Origin: Thiocystis violascens DSM 198
Lineage (GTDB): Bacteria; Pseudomonadota; Gammaproteobacteria; Chromatiales; Chromatiaceae
Length of the DNA stretch: 64,000 nt
Direction of reading: 5' to 3'
NCBI RefSeq assembly: GCF_000227745.2
Contig: NC_018012.1
Coordinates: 124,001 to 188,000, forward strand
The notes under the pieces: model-generated
What the model was told of the DNA's origin: nothing
Databases searched by the model: none
Seen by the model: only the letters and a program-made list of their open reading frames with translations
In this document: one piece after another, positions 17,083 to 25,806 of the stretch
Numbering within the stretch: the stretch's first letter is position 1
How the letters are laid out: the number at the start of each line of letters is the position of its first letter
Program-made: the position numbers and the translations under genes

Positions 17083-18222
17083 ATGCGTATTGGTGTCCTT
17101 TGGAAGCGCCGCTATATGGGACATGACGTGATTGCCGATCGTTATGCGCGGCTGTATGAACTACCATCCGGACTGGCGGAATCGGGGCATGCGGTACGGG
17201 TGTTCTGTCTCGCTTATCGTCGGACTAGTCCGGTGCGGCGTGTCGATGCGATTGCCGCGCCGGGCGAATTGACCTGGCAGGGTTACAATGCCGGTCCATT
17301 CGTGATTGGCGGTCTTCCCGGTTACCGGCGCGTGGTGATTACGGAACTGCACGCCTTCAAACCCGATGTGCTGCTCGGCGGATCCGATGCCCTGCATGTC
17401 GTGCTGACCCATTCTTTCGCCAGTCGTTTATCCATTCCTTACGTCATCGATCTCTACGACAATTTCGAGAGCTTCGGCCTGACCCGTTTGCCCGGACTGC
17501 TCCCGCTCTACCGGCGCGCGCTGCGGCAGGCGCGCGCCATCAGTGCGGTCAGCGCTTCGCTCGCGGACTATGTTCGGGAGTTGGCGCCGGGTGTGCTGGC
17601 GATCGCCCTGGAGAGCACCATTGACCCACGGGTCTTCGTGCCCTCTGATCGGCGGGCCGCGCGCGATCTGCTCGGGTTGCCTGCCGATGGTCGGCTGATC
17701 GGCGTCTGCGGCGGGCTTGATCGCAGTCGGGGCATCGGGTTGGTCTATCGCGCCTTTTTGCAACTCGCCGCATCCGATCCGACCCTGCATCTCGTTCTGG
17801 CCGGCGACCCCGATCCGCATGAGCCGCCGCCGGATCACCCGCGTCTGCTAAAGCTCGGCCGCATCCCGCACGAACGGATGCCGAATTTCTACAGCGCGCT
17901 CGATCTGGCCCTGGTCCCGATGCTCGACACGCCTTTCGGTCGCTATGCCTTCCCGCAGAAGTCCTACGAGATCATGGGCTGCCGCACCCCGATCCTGGCC
18001 GCGCGGGTCGGTGCACTGGCACAGACGCTGGCGAACTATCCCGATTGCCTCTATGCTCCCGATGACCAGGCCGAACTCGAAACACGGATTCGCGGTCAGT
18101 TGACAGCGCCTGTGATCCCGCAGATCGAGATTCCAAGCTGGCGGGAGCAGGCGGTGAGGCTAGAGGGGGTGTTGGCTGATGCCTGCGGGCGTTTTGGGGG
18201 TAGGCGAGCCTGTATTTCGTGA
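17083..18222 (+). CDS. GT4-like glycosyltransferase
   Basis: This 379-residue GT-B protein has Rossmann-like halves: MRIGVLWKRRYMGHD at the N-terminus, a central acceptor-to-donor linker with AISAVSASLADYV, and the donor side FGRYAFPQKSYEIMGCRTP followed by ILAARVGAL. The E in the SYEIMGC segment corresponds to the EX7E-type donor glutamate. It is monocistronic with its own AT-rich upstream region (16952-17082), divergent from the UGM gene. It probably contributes to the same glycan. Confidence 0.75.
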   Translation: MRIGVLWKRRYMGHDVIADRYARLYELPSGLAESGHAVRVFCLAYRRTSPVRRVDAIAAPGELTWQGYNAGPFVIGGLPGYRRVVITELHAFKPDVLLGGSDALHVVLTHSFASRLSIPYVIDLYDNFESFGLTRLPGLLPLYRRALRQARAISAVSASLADYVRELAPGVLAIALESTIDPRVFVPSDRRAARDLLGLPADGRLIGVCGGLDRSRGIGLVYRAFLQLAASDPTLHLVLAGDPDPHEPPPDHPRLLKLGRIPHERMPNFYSALDLALVPMLDTPFGRYAFPQKSYEIMGCRTPILAARVGALAQTLANYPDCLYAPDDQAELETRIRGQLTAPVIPQIEIPSWREQAVRLEGVLADACGRFGGRRACIS

Positions 18223-18334
18223 AGGGATCATTTAGGGCGTGTCATCAATTGTATTCGCGTGGGATGACCGCCGCCCCGCCAATGCTCCAAGGCTGGGATC
18301 GATGCGCTCGACGCGAGTGTTGCGCGGCATCCTT

Positions 18335-18360
18335 GTAGGGGCGAATTCATTCGCCCCTAC
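18335..18360. repeat. Palindromic hairpin, GTAGGGGCGAATT type
   Basis: Arms GTAGGGGCGAAT and ATTCGCCCCTAC form a near-continuous 26-bp palindrome between the GT4 gene and REPIN-like copy B. This motif is a commonly dispersed intergenic hairpin in several bacterial groups. Confidence 0.75.
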
Positions 18361-18364
18361 AGCC

Positions 18365-18506
18365 GGGTACGCATCGCGTACCTTACGCCCTCGCAATCGG
18401 CACGGACGCTGCTTGGATAAACGGATCGCTTGCTTCAACCGCCGCGCTTCCTCACGGAACGCGGCGGTTTTTGATGCCTTGGCGGAACGGTACGCGATGC
18501 GTACCC
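18365..18506. repeat. REPIN-like element, copy B
   Basis: This is the second copy of the 141-bp element at 4788-4928, with identical 18-bp hairpin termini. It ends in the coding region of a methyltransferase fragment read on the minus strand, so it appears to have truncated that gene. Confidence 0.85.
18437..18472 (+). terminator. Terminator-like hairpin inside REPIN copy B
   Basis: A 10-bp perfect stem (AACCGCCGCG with CGCGGCGGTT) is followed by a run of T at 18468-18472. The element may end transcription from the upstream GT4 gene. Copy A has a weaker version of the stem. Confidence 0.5.
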
Positions 18507-18687
18507 TATGAAACTCGGGATGCGTGGCGAAGTAATGAGCGATGCCGCCACAGCCGGTTCCGACTTCGAGCAGAGTCAGCGGCTGTCGACGGCTTGCCAA
18601 GTATAGGAGTTGCTCTATCTTCCGTGCCTTCTTGTGGCGCGATGACAGGTCGGTGAAGGCATGGGGTTGGCGTTTAAGGTCGCTCAA
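18507..18687 (-). pseudogene. Methyltransferase N-terminal fragment cut by a REPIN-like element
   Basis: The first 60 residues include KKARKIEQLLYLASRRQ and the SAM-binding motif I LLEVGTGCGGIAHYFA, typical of class I methyltransferases. The open frame then enters the repeat element and continues as low-complexity sequence. Its start overlaps the stop of the next GT4 gene (ATGA type), so it was the last gene of a three-gene minus-strand operon. Confidence 0.65.
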
Positions 18688-20075
18688 CGTCGAACCCCGC
18701 TACGATCCATTAGCTCTCTGAAAAGATCTCCGAATGCCCTGGCGCTCGCTGCACGCGAGAAATTCGTCGCGGCGTGACGCTGCGCCTCGTTGGCGAGGGA
18801 TCGGGCCTGGGTCGGTTCGGCGACCAGACGACGAATGGCCTCGGCGATCTGTTCGGGAGCACGCTCGTCGATCAACAATCCGGTGCGCTCGTGGATCACG
18901 GCATCGGGGATGCCGCCCAGCCGGGTGGCGATGACCGGGGTTCCGGCGATCATGGCCTCGATGATGGTGAGTCCCTGCGCTTCGACCCAGCCGTTCGGTG
19001 CGCGACGCGATGGCGCGACGAAGTAATCGGCGGCGCTCATCCAGGCGCCGATTTCGGCGCGCTCGACCCAGCCGGGGAAGAGGATGTGCTCACCGAGCCC
19101 CAGCGTCGCGGCCAGTCGCTCCAATTCGGGGGCTTCCGGTCCCGCGCCAATGATCAGAGCGGTGACGTTCGGCAGTTCGGCGCGTAGCAGCGCAACCGCC
19201 CGAATCAGATCCTCCGGTCCTTTCTCATCGATGATTCGTCCCACGAAGGCCAGCAGTGGGCCATTGCCCCGGCGATAACGCGCCCGGATTTCGACGGATT
19301 GTTGGCGCTCGGCATGGGTGGGCGGGTTGGTCGCGACACCCATGGGAATGCGCATGAGTTGCGCCGGTTGAGGCGCCAGTTCGAGCAGGGCGGATTGGGT
19401 ATAGCGGCTATTGACGGTGACGGCGTCGGCGTGACGGATCACCATCCGTTTGAAACCTTGTAGCAGGCGTCCCGACAGACCGAAGAGATCTCCGCCATGG
19501 ACGGTATTGACGTGCGGCAGGCCGCCGATCCGCTGCGACAGGATGCCGACGAACCCTTGCGGCAGCATCCAGTGGGTGTGCAGCACGTCATAGCGCCGGG
19601 TGGCGAGCCGGCGCGCGACGGCCGCCCATTCGGCGGCCACCAGGGCCGGCAGCTTGAGCTTGTCGAGTGGACGCTTGCGCAGATTGACGAGCGCCCCGCC
19701 CTGATAGCAGACGGTTTCGAGCGATGCGGGCCAGAGATAGCGGAAGCGTTCGACATTGACCCCGTCGAGCCTTTCCGACACGGCGGCATTTGGAGCATGG
19801 GGCGCGAGCACGTCAACCTGCCAGCCGAGCGACTGAAGGTCTTGCGCCAGATTCAACACGAAAGGGGTGGTGTTGTCGCCAGTCCAGCGCGGGAAGCTCG
19901 ATGTGACGCATAGCACCCGGCCAGTCTTTTGCTCGTTCCCGCGCTTCCGCGTGGGAATGCCGTCGTACCGCTCCAGCGGTGCCTGTCGGGGACGCGACGC
20001 GGGAGCGTCGCGCACTGCTCCCACGCGGGAGCGTGGGAGCAAGAGGCGTTTTGTGTCGGGCTTTTTCGCCATCAC
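18684..20075 (-). CDS. GT4-family glycosyltransferase with a repeat-derived N-terminus
   Basis: This is a glycosyltransferase of up to 463 residues. The true fold starts at RVLCVTSSFPRWTGDN (about residue 53); further motifs are VLHTHWMLPQG, AFVGRIIDEKGPEDLI and the donor site EAQGLTIIEAMIAGTPVIA. The first 50 residues are encoded largely by a dispersed inverted-repeat element (19931-20047) read in frame, giving an Arg/Pro-rich leader. The start is uncertain: either the ATG at 20075, overlapping the upstream GT2 gene, or no nearer ATG exists before the fold. Operon order is GT2, this gene, methyltransferase fragment. Confidence 0.8.
   Translation of the reverse strand: MMAKKPDTKRLLLPRSRVGAVRDAPASRPRQAPLERYDGIPTRKRGNEQKTGRVLCVTSSFPRWTGDNTTPFVLNLAQDLQSLGWQVDVLAPHAPNAAVSERLDGVNVERFRYLWPASLETVCYQGGALVNLRKRPLDKLKLPALVAAEWAAVARRLATRRYDVLHTHWMLPQGFVGILSQRIGGLPHVNTVHGGDLFGLSGRLLQGFKRMVIRHADAVTVNSRYTQSALLELAPQPAQLMRIPMGVATNPPTHAERQQSVEIRARYRRGNGPLLAFVGRIIDEKGPEDLIRAVALLRAELPNVTALIIGAGPEAPELERLAATLGLGEHILFPGWVERAEIGAWMSAADYFVAPSRRAPNGWVEAQGLTIIEAMIAGTPVIATRLGGIPDAVIHERTGLLIDERAPEQIAEAIRRLVAEPTQARSLANEAQRHAATNFSRAASARAFGDLFRELMDRSGVRR
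19931..20047. repeat. Inverted-repeat element with CGTGGGA hairpin ends inside a GT4 gene
   Basis: The ends GCTCGTTCCCGCG..CGCGTGGGAATGC and GCTCCCACGCGGGAGCGTG form imperfect inverted termini, each itself a hairpin, around about 60 bp containing smaller hairpins. The element lies in the 5' coding part of the GT4 gene without breaking its frame. Confidence 0.7.
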
Positions 20076-20974
20076 CGATCCGCTTCCCGATAGCTGGTCG
20101 CCGTAATCTGTTCCGACACCAATCCCATCATCAGGACGATGACCGCCGCGCTGAAGAGCAGGGCGCTCATGTTGGTGAAGCGGTGCATGGTGATGAAGGT
20201 ATTCAGGTAATTCGCGGCGCCGGCCAGGAAGAACGCCAGGCTCACCGGGAAGAACAGCTTCAGCGGCGAGTAGAGCGTCGCGACCTTGAAGATGATGAGC
20301 AGGAAGCGGATGCCGTCCTTAATAGGGCGGATGTGGCTGCCGCGGGCGCTGCCGCGCCGGGCGGTGACGATGGGGACATAGTCGATCGGGTTGCCGGAGC
20401 GGAAGAAGGCCATGGTGATGGTGGTCGGGTAGGAGAAGCCGTTGGGCAACAGGTAGAGAAAACGCCGGAAGGGCTCGGCGCGCGCGGCGCGGAAACCGGA
20501 GGTGAGATCCCGCACCCTGAAGCCGGTCATGAGGCTGGCGAACCAGTTGTAGAAGCCGTTGGCGATGCGGCGTCCTGGGCTGGCCTGCGAGTCCTTGCCG
20601 CGCGCGCCGACGGCCATGTCGTAGCCGGCCTCCAGGCGGGCGAGCAGGCGGGGGATGTCCGCCGGGTCGTGCTGGCCGTCGGCGTCCATGAAGATCAGAA
20701 CGTCCCCCCGCGCGGCGCGCGCGCCGGACTTGACCGAGGCGCCATTGCCCAGGCTGTAGGGATGAGTGATGACGCGCGCGCCCCGCTCGCGGGCGATGTC
20801 GGGCGTGCCGTCGGTCGAGCCGTCGTCGACCACCAACAGTTCGGCGTGCGGATAGAACTTGGCGATGCTGTCGAGCAGGGGGCCGATGGTCGGTGCCTCG
20901 TTCTTCGCGGGCAGGATGATCGACAGCGAGACTTCCCGTGTGTCTGGTGTCGATTCATGAGTGGCGTGTTTCAT
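20072..20974 (-). CDS. GT2 polyprenyl-phosphate glycosyltransferase (DPM1-like)
   Basis: This 300-residue protein has a GT-A domain with LSIILPAKNEAPTIGPLLD, VVDDGSTDGTPDIA, the metal site FMDADGQHDPADI and the subfamily signature RVRDLTSGFRAARAEPF, followed by two C-terminal membrane helices. It resembles dolichyl/undecaprenyl-phosphate mannosyl or glucosyl transferases, which build lipid-linked sugar donors for membrane GT-C enzymes. A TMTC-like membrane protein is encoded upstream on the same strand, a possible user of such a donor. It overlaps the next gene by 4 bp. Confidence 0.85.
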   Translation of the reverse strand: MKHATHESTPDTREVSLSIILPAKNEAPTIGPLLDSIAKFYPHAELLVVDDGSTDGTPDIARERGARVITHPYSLGNGASVKSGARAARGDVLIFMDADGQHDPADIPRLLARLEAGYDMAVGARGKDSQASPGRRIANGFYNWFASLMTGFRVRDLTSGFRAARAEPFRRFLYLLPNGFSYPTTITMAFFRSGNPIDYVPIVTARRGSARGSHIRPIKDGIRFLLIIFKVATLYSPLKLFFPVSLAFFLAGAANYLNTFITMHRFTNMSALLFSAAVIVLMMGLVSEQITATSYREADR

Positions 20975-21027
20975 GGGTTCACGAGTTCATGGTTTAGGGG
21001 TTAATGCGATTTCCGCGAAAATCTTGT

Positions 21028-21129
21028 CCGTAGGAGCCCGCTTGCGGGCGACGTGATCCGTCAAGATGCCTTTCGTGCGCCAAGATGCCTTTCTTGCGAT
21101 TACCGTCGCCCGCAAGCGGGCTCCTACGG
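21028..21129. repeat. REPIN-like element, GTAGGAGCCCGC type, copy 1
   Basis: Termini CCGTAGGAGCCCGCTTGCGG and the complementary CCGCAAGCGGGCTCCTACGG flank about 50 bp that includes a duplicated AAGATGCCTTTC. Each end contains the GCCCGCTTGCGGGC hairpin. It fills the gap between the GT2 and lipoprotein genes. Confidence 0.85.
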
Positions 21130-21177
21130 GGGGCTAGACATTTCCGAAACATGCGCATGCCATTCGCTTCATCACAC

Positions 21178-21948
21178 CTACAGCTTCAAGAGCCCCCGGC
21201 TGGTGACGAGCAGTTCGCGGTAGCCGAACACGGCGCTCAGGTGATGCAGCAGGGCGTGGCCGCCCTGGTCGCGCCAAAGCGTTTCCAGTTGTTCGTTGAG
21301 CGCGGCGTAGTGGGCGTCGGTCCCGCGCGGGAGCTTGCCGGATTGGCCAAGTTCGCGGATGAGTTCCAGCCAGAGCTGGCTGGCGCCCAGGATGAAGTGC
21401 GGCCAGGCGCGCTGCATCTCGGGGGGCCAGGCGGGGTCGGAGGTGTCGCCGATGCCGGGTCGCTGGGGCTGGGCGGGATCGTCGTGACTGACCTGGAGCA
21501 GGGTGCCCTTGCGCAGCAGGCACGCGACTTGCGGGTCGGCGTCGATCCGCGCCTGGATGCGTCGCGCCATCGCAGGCGTGGCGCGGTAGATGAAGCTGAA
21601 CTGACGTCCGGCGGCGTCGCGCGCGGCGCGGCGGTGGAAGCGCCAGAGCGGGATGCGGTCGCGCTCGGTTTCCAGGATGGGGCGGATGACGAGATCCGCG
21701 AGCAGCAGGTCCGGGTGCCAGGGGGCGGGCTCGCCGTCCGGCCAGGCGAGGCGGAAGCGGCTGTACCACCAGTAAATCTGACCGCCCTCGGGTGGCGGTG
21801 CCACTTCGGTCCCCGGTGCCGGCTTCCGGGCTTCGAGCGCGGGGGATGTCGTGGTCGCGCAGCCGGCGAGCAGGAGCAGGACGCCGAACAGCAGGACGGC
21901 GGACGCACCGAACGGACGGCGGGGCAGGGCGGTGACCGGGCCGCGCAT
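21178..21948 (-). CDS. Lipoprotein of unknown function
   Basis: This 256-residue protein has a hydrophobic leader ending in the lipobox LLLLAGC, so it should be lipidated and anchored in an envelope membrane. The mature part is rich in Trp, Arg and Pro (YWWYSRFRLAWPDGEP) with no recognised catalytic motif. It starts 3 bp after the TPR membrane protein gene and probably shares its transcript. A role in the same glycan or envelope process is only contextual. Confidence 0.65.
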   Translation of the reverse strand: MRGPVTALPRRPFGASAVLLFGVLLLLAGCATTTSPALEARKPAPGTEVAPPPEGGQIYWWYSRFRLAWPDGEPAPWHPDLLLADLVIRPILETERDRIPLWRFHRRAARDAAGRQFSFIYRATPAMARRIQARIDADPQVACLLRKGTLLQVSHDDPAQPQRPGIGDTSDPAWPPEMQRAWPHFILGASQLWLELIRELGQSGKLPRGTDAHYAALNEQLETLWRDQGGHALLHHLSAVFGYRELLVTSRGLLKL

Positions 21949-21951
21949 CCT

Positions 21952-24027
21952 TCAGCCCGCCCGATCCGCGAGCGCGCGTTCGATCAGCGGCAGCAGACCC
22001 TTGGGGTCGGCAATGAAGACCGGACCATGATTGGCCTGGATGCTTGCCAGGCGCCCGAGCAGTGACTCCCAGGTGCGGTCCTGCCGGATCGCCTGGAGCC
22101 GGCGCGCGGCTCGGCGTAGCGCCGCCTCGTCGTTGTTCAGATCGGCGAGCTTCAGGAGGGCGAGATTGGCCTCGATGTCATTGGGGTTGGTATCGGCGAC
22201 GGAGCGCCAGTAGCGCCCCGCCTCGGCGTATTCGCCGAGTCGCAGGTGCGCCTCGCCCAGGATCTTCCGGGCGTACTCGTGAGTCGGATCGCGCGCGAGG
22301 GTCTTGTCGGCCGCCGCGATGGCGGCCGGGTAATCCGCCAGCTTGAAGAGGACGGTGCCGTAGAGCGAGAGCAGGCCGGGATCGTCGGGCAGTTGCGCGA
22401 GTCCCGCTTCCACGACCGGCTTGGCCGCGTCCAGTTCGCCAAGGCCCATCAGCGAAACGATCAGTCCAATCCGATATTTCATGTTGCCCGGATCGATCTC
22501 GACGGCTTGGGCGTAATACTCCCTGGCTTTATCGAGCTTGCGGTCGCGCAGGTAGCCGTTGCCTAGATTGCCGAGCGGCACGGCGCGCAGGTGCGGACGG
22601 TGGTAGCTGTCCGCCGCGAGCGCGGCTTCGTAGGTCTCGCGCGCCTTCTCGGGCATGTTCATGAGCGAGTACACCTGACCCAGATTGGTGTAGACCCGGC
22701 TCTGCCCCGGCGCCTTGGCGAGGTTGTCGGTCCAGACCAGGATCGGATGCGCGAAGATGGCGTTGCGATCCATGACGGTGTAGCCCTGGAGAACGAGGAA
22801 GGCGGCGACGCCGAACGCGACCGCGCCGCGCGCCGCAGGCCTGGCGAGCGTCCGGCCGAGCCAGAGGATGCCGATCGCGGCGAGCGGGTAGAGCATCATG
22901 GAGGGTAAATAGTTGCGGTGCTCGTAGGCCAGTTCGAGCGGGATGATCGTGCTCTCGATGGCGTGATTGATAAGGAAGAAGATCAGCGCGAAGGCGATCA
23001 GGGGACGTTTATCGGCCAGGTAGAGACCGAGCCCGAGCCAGCCGGTCCAGAAGAGGATGGCGGGCAGCGTGGTCCAGGGGTTCCAGAGGGAGGTCGAGAC
23101 CTGGATGTCGTGGATCAGGGCAAAGATGGCCGGGATCGGCACCAGCATCTGCGTGAGATAGAGCAGCAGCACGCGCGGCTCGGTGAGCAGGCGCTCCAGC
23201 AGCGTGAAGGGGCGGTGGTCGTAGCCCGCGAAGATCTTCGCCGGATCGATCAGCATCAGCGTGAGGATCGCCAGGACGGCGAGCGGAATGGCGGCGAGCT
23301 TGAGCTGACGCTTCAGCGCCACCCGGTCGACCTCGCGGATCAGCAGCACGTCATACAGATAGATCGCCAGCGGCAACATGGCCGCGTTTTCCTTGGTGGC
23401 CAGCGAGAGCAGACCCGACAGGACGCAGAGCGCGAGCCAAAGCCACCGGCGGCGCCAGTCCGGCGTGAGCTGGGCGAACAGGTAGCAGAGCATGGAGAAC
23501 AGGAAGAAGAAGGCCGCCATCGAAGCCATGCGCTGCACGATGACGGTGACGGCGGTCACCTGAATCGGACTGGTCGCCCACAGCAGGGCGCCGAGGAAGG
23601 CGATGGCCTTGGCGCGCTCCGCGTAACGGCTCTGGAGCATGGGCAGTTGCAGCGTCTTGAGCAGGAAGACATAGAGCGTCAGCGCGGTCAGGGCGTGGAT
23701 GGTGACGTTGACCAGGTGATAGCCGAGTACGTCCAGGCCGTGGAAGTAGTGGTTGAGTCCGAAGCTCAGGTAGGCCAGCGGTCGGTTGATGTCGTCACGG
23801 GTGCCGATGAAGGTGCCCGAGAGGCTGGTCCAGTCCAGACTGCTCAGATGCAGTCGGGGATTGTCAACGATGTTCGGCAGGTCGTCGAAGATCCAGGAGG
23901 CATCCAGGCTGTTGACATAGACCAGCGCGACCAGGCAGAGGAGCACGGACACCAGGAATCCATGGGTGCGCTGGGCAAGGAATTGATCGAGGCTATCGAA
24001 GGGGGGCGTAAATCGGCTCAGGCGCAT
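21952..24027 (-). CDS. TMTC-like multispanning membrane protein with TPR domain
   Basis: This 691-residue protein has about ten membrane helices (residues 25-430) and a C-terminal tetratricopeptide domain (about 445-690; e.g. SRVYTNLGQVYSLMNMPEKA). The first periplasmic loop has WIFDDLPNIVDN, matching the D-D-x-x-x-I metal/active-site pattern of GT-C enzymes such as TMTC and PMT proteins. It may therefore transfer a sugar from a polyprenyl-phosphate donor to a protein or glycan, with TPRs holding the substrate. The neighbouring DPM1-like GT2 supports that. It could also be a non-catalytic scaffold. Confidence 0.7.
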   Translation of the reverse strand: MRLSRFTPPFDSLDQFLAQRTHGFLVSVLLCLVALVYVNSLDASWIFDDLPNIVDNPRLHLSSLDWTSLSGTFIGTRDDINRPLAYLSFGLNHYFHGLDVLGYHLVNVTIHALTALTLYVFLLKTLQLPMLQSRYAERAKAIAFLGALLWATSPIQVTAVTVIVQRMASMAAFFFLFSMLCYLFAQLTPDWRRRWLWLALCVLSGLLSLATKENAAMLPLAIYLYDVLLIREVDRVALKRQLKLAAIPLAVLAILTLMLIDPAKIFAGYDHRPFTLLERLLTEPRVLLLYLTQMLVPIPAIFALIHDIQVSTSLWNPWTTLPAILFWTGWLGLGLYLADKRPLIAFALIFFLINHAIESTIIPLELAYEHRNYLPSMMLYPLAAIGILWLGRTLARPAARGAVAFGVAAFLVLQGYTVMDRNAIFAHPILVWTDNLAKAPGQSRVYTNLGQVYSLMNMPEKARETYEAALAADSYHRPHLRAVPLGNLGNGYLRDRKLDKAREYYAQAVEIDPGNMKYRIGLIVSLMGLGELDAAKPVVEAGLAQLPDDPGLLSLYGTVLFKLADYPAAIAAADKTLARDPTHEYARKILGEAHLRLGEYAEAGRYWRSVADTNPNDIEANLALLKLADLNNDEAALRRAARRLQAIRQDRTWESLLGRLASIQANHGPVFIADPKGLLPLIERALADRAG

Positions 24028-24423
24028 CGGGGGCTCGGTTAGAAATCGGGCGGTATTCGCCGTTAAAGTTAACGTAAACTATTCCTATCCGCAATATTTA
24101 TATGGGTTGACGAGTCCAGCTAATTTGGCGCCATCCGTAGGAGCCCGCTTGCGGGCGACATGCGCTGCCACTCGCCTTTGGCCTGCAAACGCCATCGCCC
24201 GGATGCAAACCCGTAGGCCCGCAAGTCGCCCGCAAGCGGGCTCCTACGTCAAAATGAGAATTACGGCGACGAGCCGCCTTACTTGCAAACGCTAAACGAT
24301 CTCGTTAACATCTCTGCCTTGTTTGACCCTCGCGGATGCCCCTTTTCCCTCGCCGATGACGGCGTTGAGCGCGCTGGCGCGATGCCCTGAGGGTCAGAGG
24401 CGAGTCCATATCGAGCCCAGACT
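24028..24423. other. Intergenic region holding a second GTAGGAGCCCGC REPIN-like element
   Basis: The gap separates divergent genes. The element at 24135-24248 has the same hairpin termini as the copy at 21028-21129 but a different interior. The AT-rich stretch around 24065-24105 is a reasonable promoter region for the TPR gene. No other gene or site is evident. Confidence 0.7.
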
Positions 24424-25689
24424 ATGAACGAGAGTGACGTGGAAAGATCGGATAGCGGCGGTCATCAAGGTTGCGGCCCGAGTTGCCGGTGCGCATCATT
24501 TGATCGGAGGGAGGGCGATGCGTTCCAGCGTCGGCATACCGATGCGCGCGCTTCCGAGGTCGATGTCAGCGTTTCCGTTTTTCAGCCGAGGCCGGGGGCG
24601 GCCGCCGAAATTAATCTGACCCTCACGGTCGCGGTGCCCCTGAACATCGACGAACAGTTGCAGCGGCTTTCCCGCGCTTATGACGAGACCCTCTCCGGCG
24701 CCGGAACGGACCGCTCCTCGGCGGTCTTCCGGCGTCTCTTCTGCAGCGATCCGGCCAATCAGGCGGAGGCATTGCACGCGAGCGGTCTACTGGGCGACGA
24801 CTGCGCCGTCTCGCTGGTCGGTCAGGCACCCGCCGGACCGGGCAAGGTTGCGCTCTGGGCCTATCATCTGGTCGATCCGGCGGGGCCGCTCGACAGCTCG
24901 CGCGAGGGGGCGACCTTCGCGCTGCGCCGCGATTCGCTCGTTCACTATTGGACCACCGGGCTCACGGACATCAATGGTTCCGACTCCTACGCTCAGTCGG
25001 AGCGTCTGTTAAACGCCTATCTCGGCGAACTGCGATCCCGCGGGCTGTCCCTGGCCGACCACCTGATGCGCACCTGGTTCTTCGTGCGCGACGTGGACGT
25101 GAATTACCAGGGGCTGGTGAAGGCGCGACGCGAGCTGTTCGATGCGCATGGCCTGACGGCCGACACGCACTACACGGCCAGTTCCGGCATCGGCGCCGAT
25201 GCGCCCGACACTCAGGCCCTGGTTCTGCTGGACGCCTGGGCCATCTCCGGTCTTCGGTCGGAGCAGGTGCGTTACCTCAAGGCGCTCGATCACCTGAGCC
25301 CGACCAATGTCTATGGCGTGACCTTCGAGCGCGGGACGGCCATCCGCTACCGCGACCGCGCGCATCTCATCATCTCCGGCACCGCCAGCATCGACGCGAG
25401 CGGCCAGATCCTTCATCTCGGCGATGTGGATCGACAGTTGGCGCGGACCCTGGAGAACGTCGAGGCGTTGCTCGCCGAAGGGGGCGCCACATCAGCGGAT
25501 ATGTGTCACTGGCTCGTTTATCTGCGCGACGACAGCGACGAGCCGAGGGTGCGTGCGCAGATGCGCGGGCGCTACGGATCCGCGCCCATGGTCTTCGTGC
25601 GGGCTCCCGTGTGTCGGCCCGGTTGGCTAGTGGAGGTCGAAGGGATCGCGGCCATCCCCGACGACGCCCCCGAGCTGCCGGCGTTCTGA
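24424..25689 (+). CDS. Tandem Rid/YjgF-fold protein, chorismatase-like
   Basis: This 421-residue protein has a middle domain with SYAQSERLLNAYLGELRSRG and MRTWFFVRDVDVNYQGLV, and a C-terminal Rid domain with LIISGTASIDASGQILH, QLARTLENVEALLAEGG and VYLRDDSDEP. Two consecutive Rid-like folds are the architecture of FkbO/Hyg5-type chorismatases, but also of uncharacterised Rid relatives. The first 70 residues include a Cys cluster (QGCGPSCRC). Its neighbours are an imelysin-like protein and di-haem cytochromes, so the metabolic role is unclear. The family call is moderate and the chorismatase activity is speculative. Confidence 0.6.
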   Translation: MNESDVERSDSGGHQGCGPSCRCASFDRREGDAFQRRHTDARASEVDVSVSVFQPRPGAAAEINLTLTVAVPLNIDEQLQRLSRAYDETLSGAGTDRSSAVFRRLFCSDPANQAEALHASGLLGDDCAVSLVGQAPAGPGKVALWAYHLVDPAGPLDSSREGATFALRRDSLVHYWTTGLTDINGSDSYAQSERLLNAYLGELRSRGLSLADHLMRTWFFVRDVDVNYQGLVKARRELFDAHGLTADTHYTASSGIGADAPDTQALVLLDAWAISGLRSEQVRYLKALDHLSPTNVYGVTFERGTAIRYRDRAHLIISGTASIDASGQILHLGDVDRQLARTLENVEALLAEGGATSADMCHWLVYLRDDSDEPRVRAQMRGRYGSAPMVFVRAPVCRPGWLVEVEGIAAIPDDAPELPAF

Positions 25690-25806
25690 TTCCCGTCAGT
25701 CTTTGCAGCGCCCCTGGATGCGGTCTTCGCGCATGGCCCCGGCGGCGACAGGCTGCGCCAGCCTTGGCCGCGCGGGCTCTTTCTGGTCACAACCAAGCAC
25801 TGAATT

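Noticed and set aside
22918-24042. 374-codon plus-strand frame over the TMTC-like gene
   Set aside because: It is a shadow frame with highly charged, repetitive composition opposite clear membrane helices.
24061-24110. AT-rich stretch as a Fur box upstream of the TPR gene
   Set aside because: ACTATTCCTATCC has no convincing dyad and does not match the Fur consensus as well as the site at 1433-1451.
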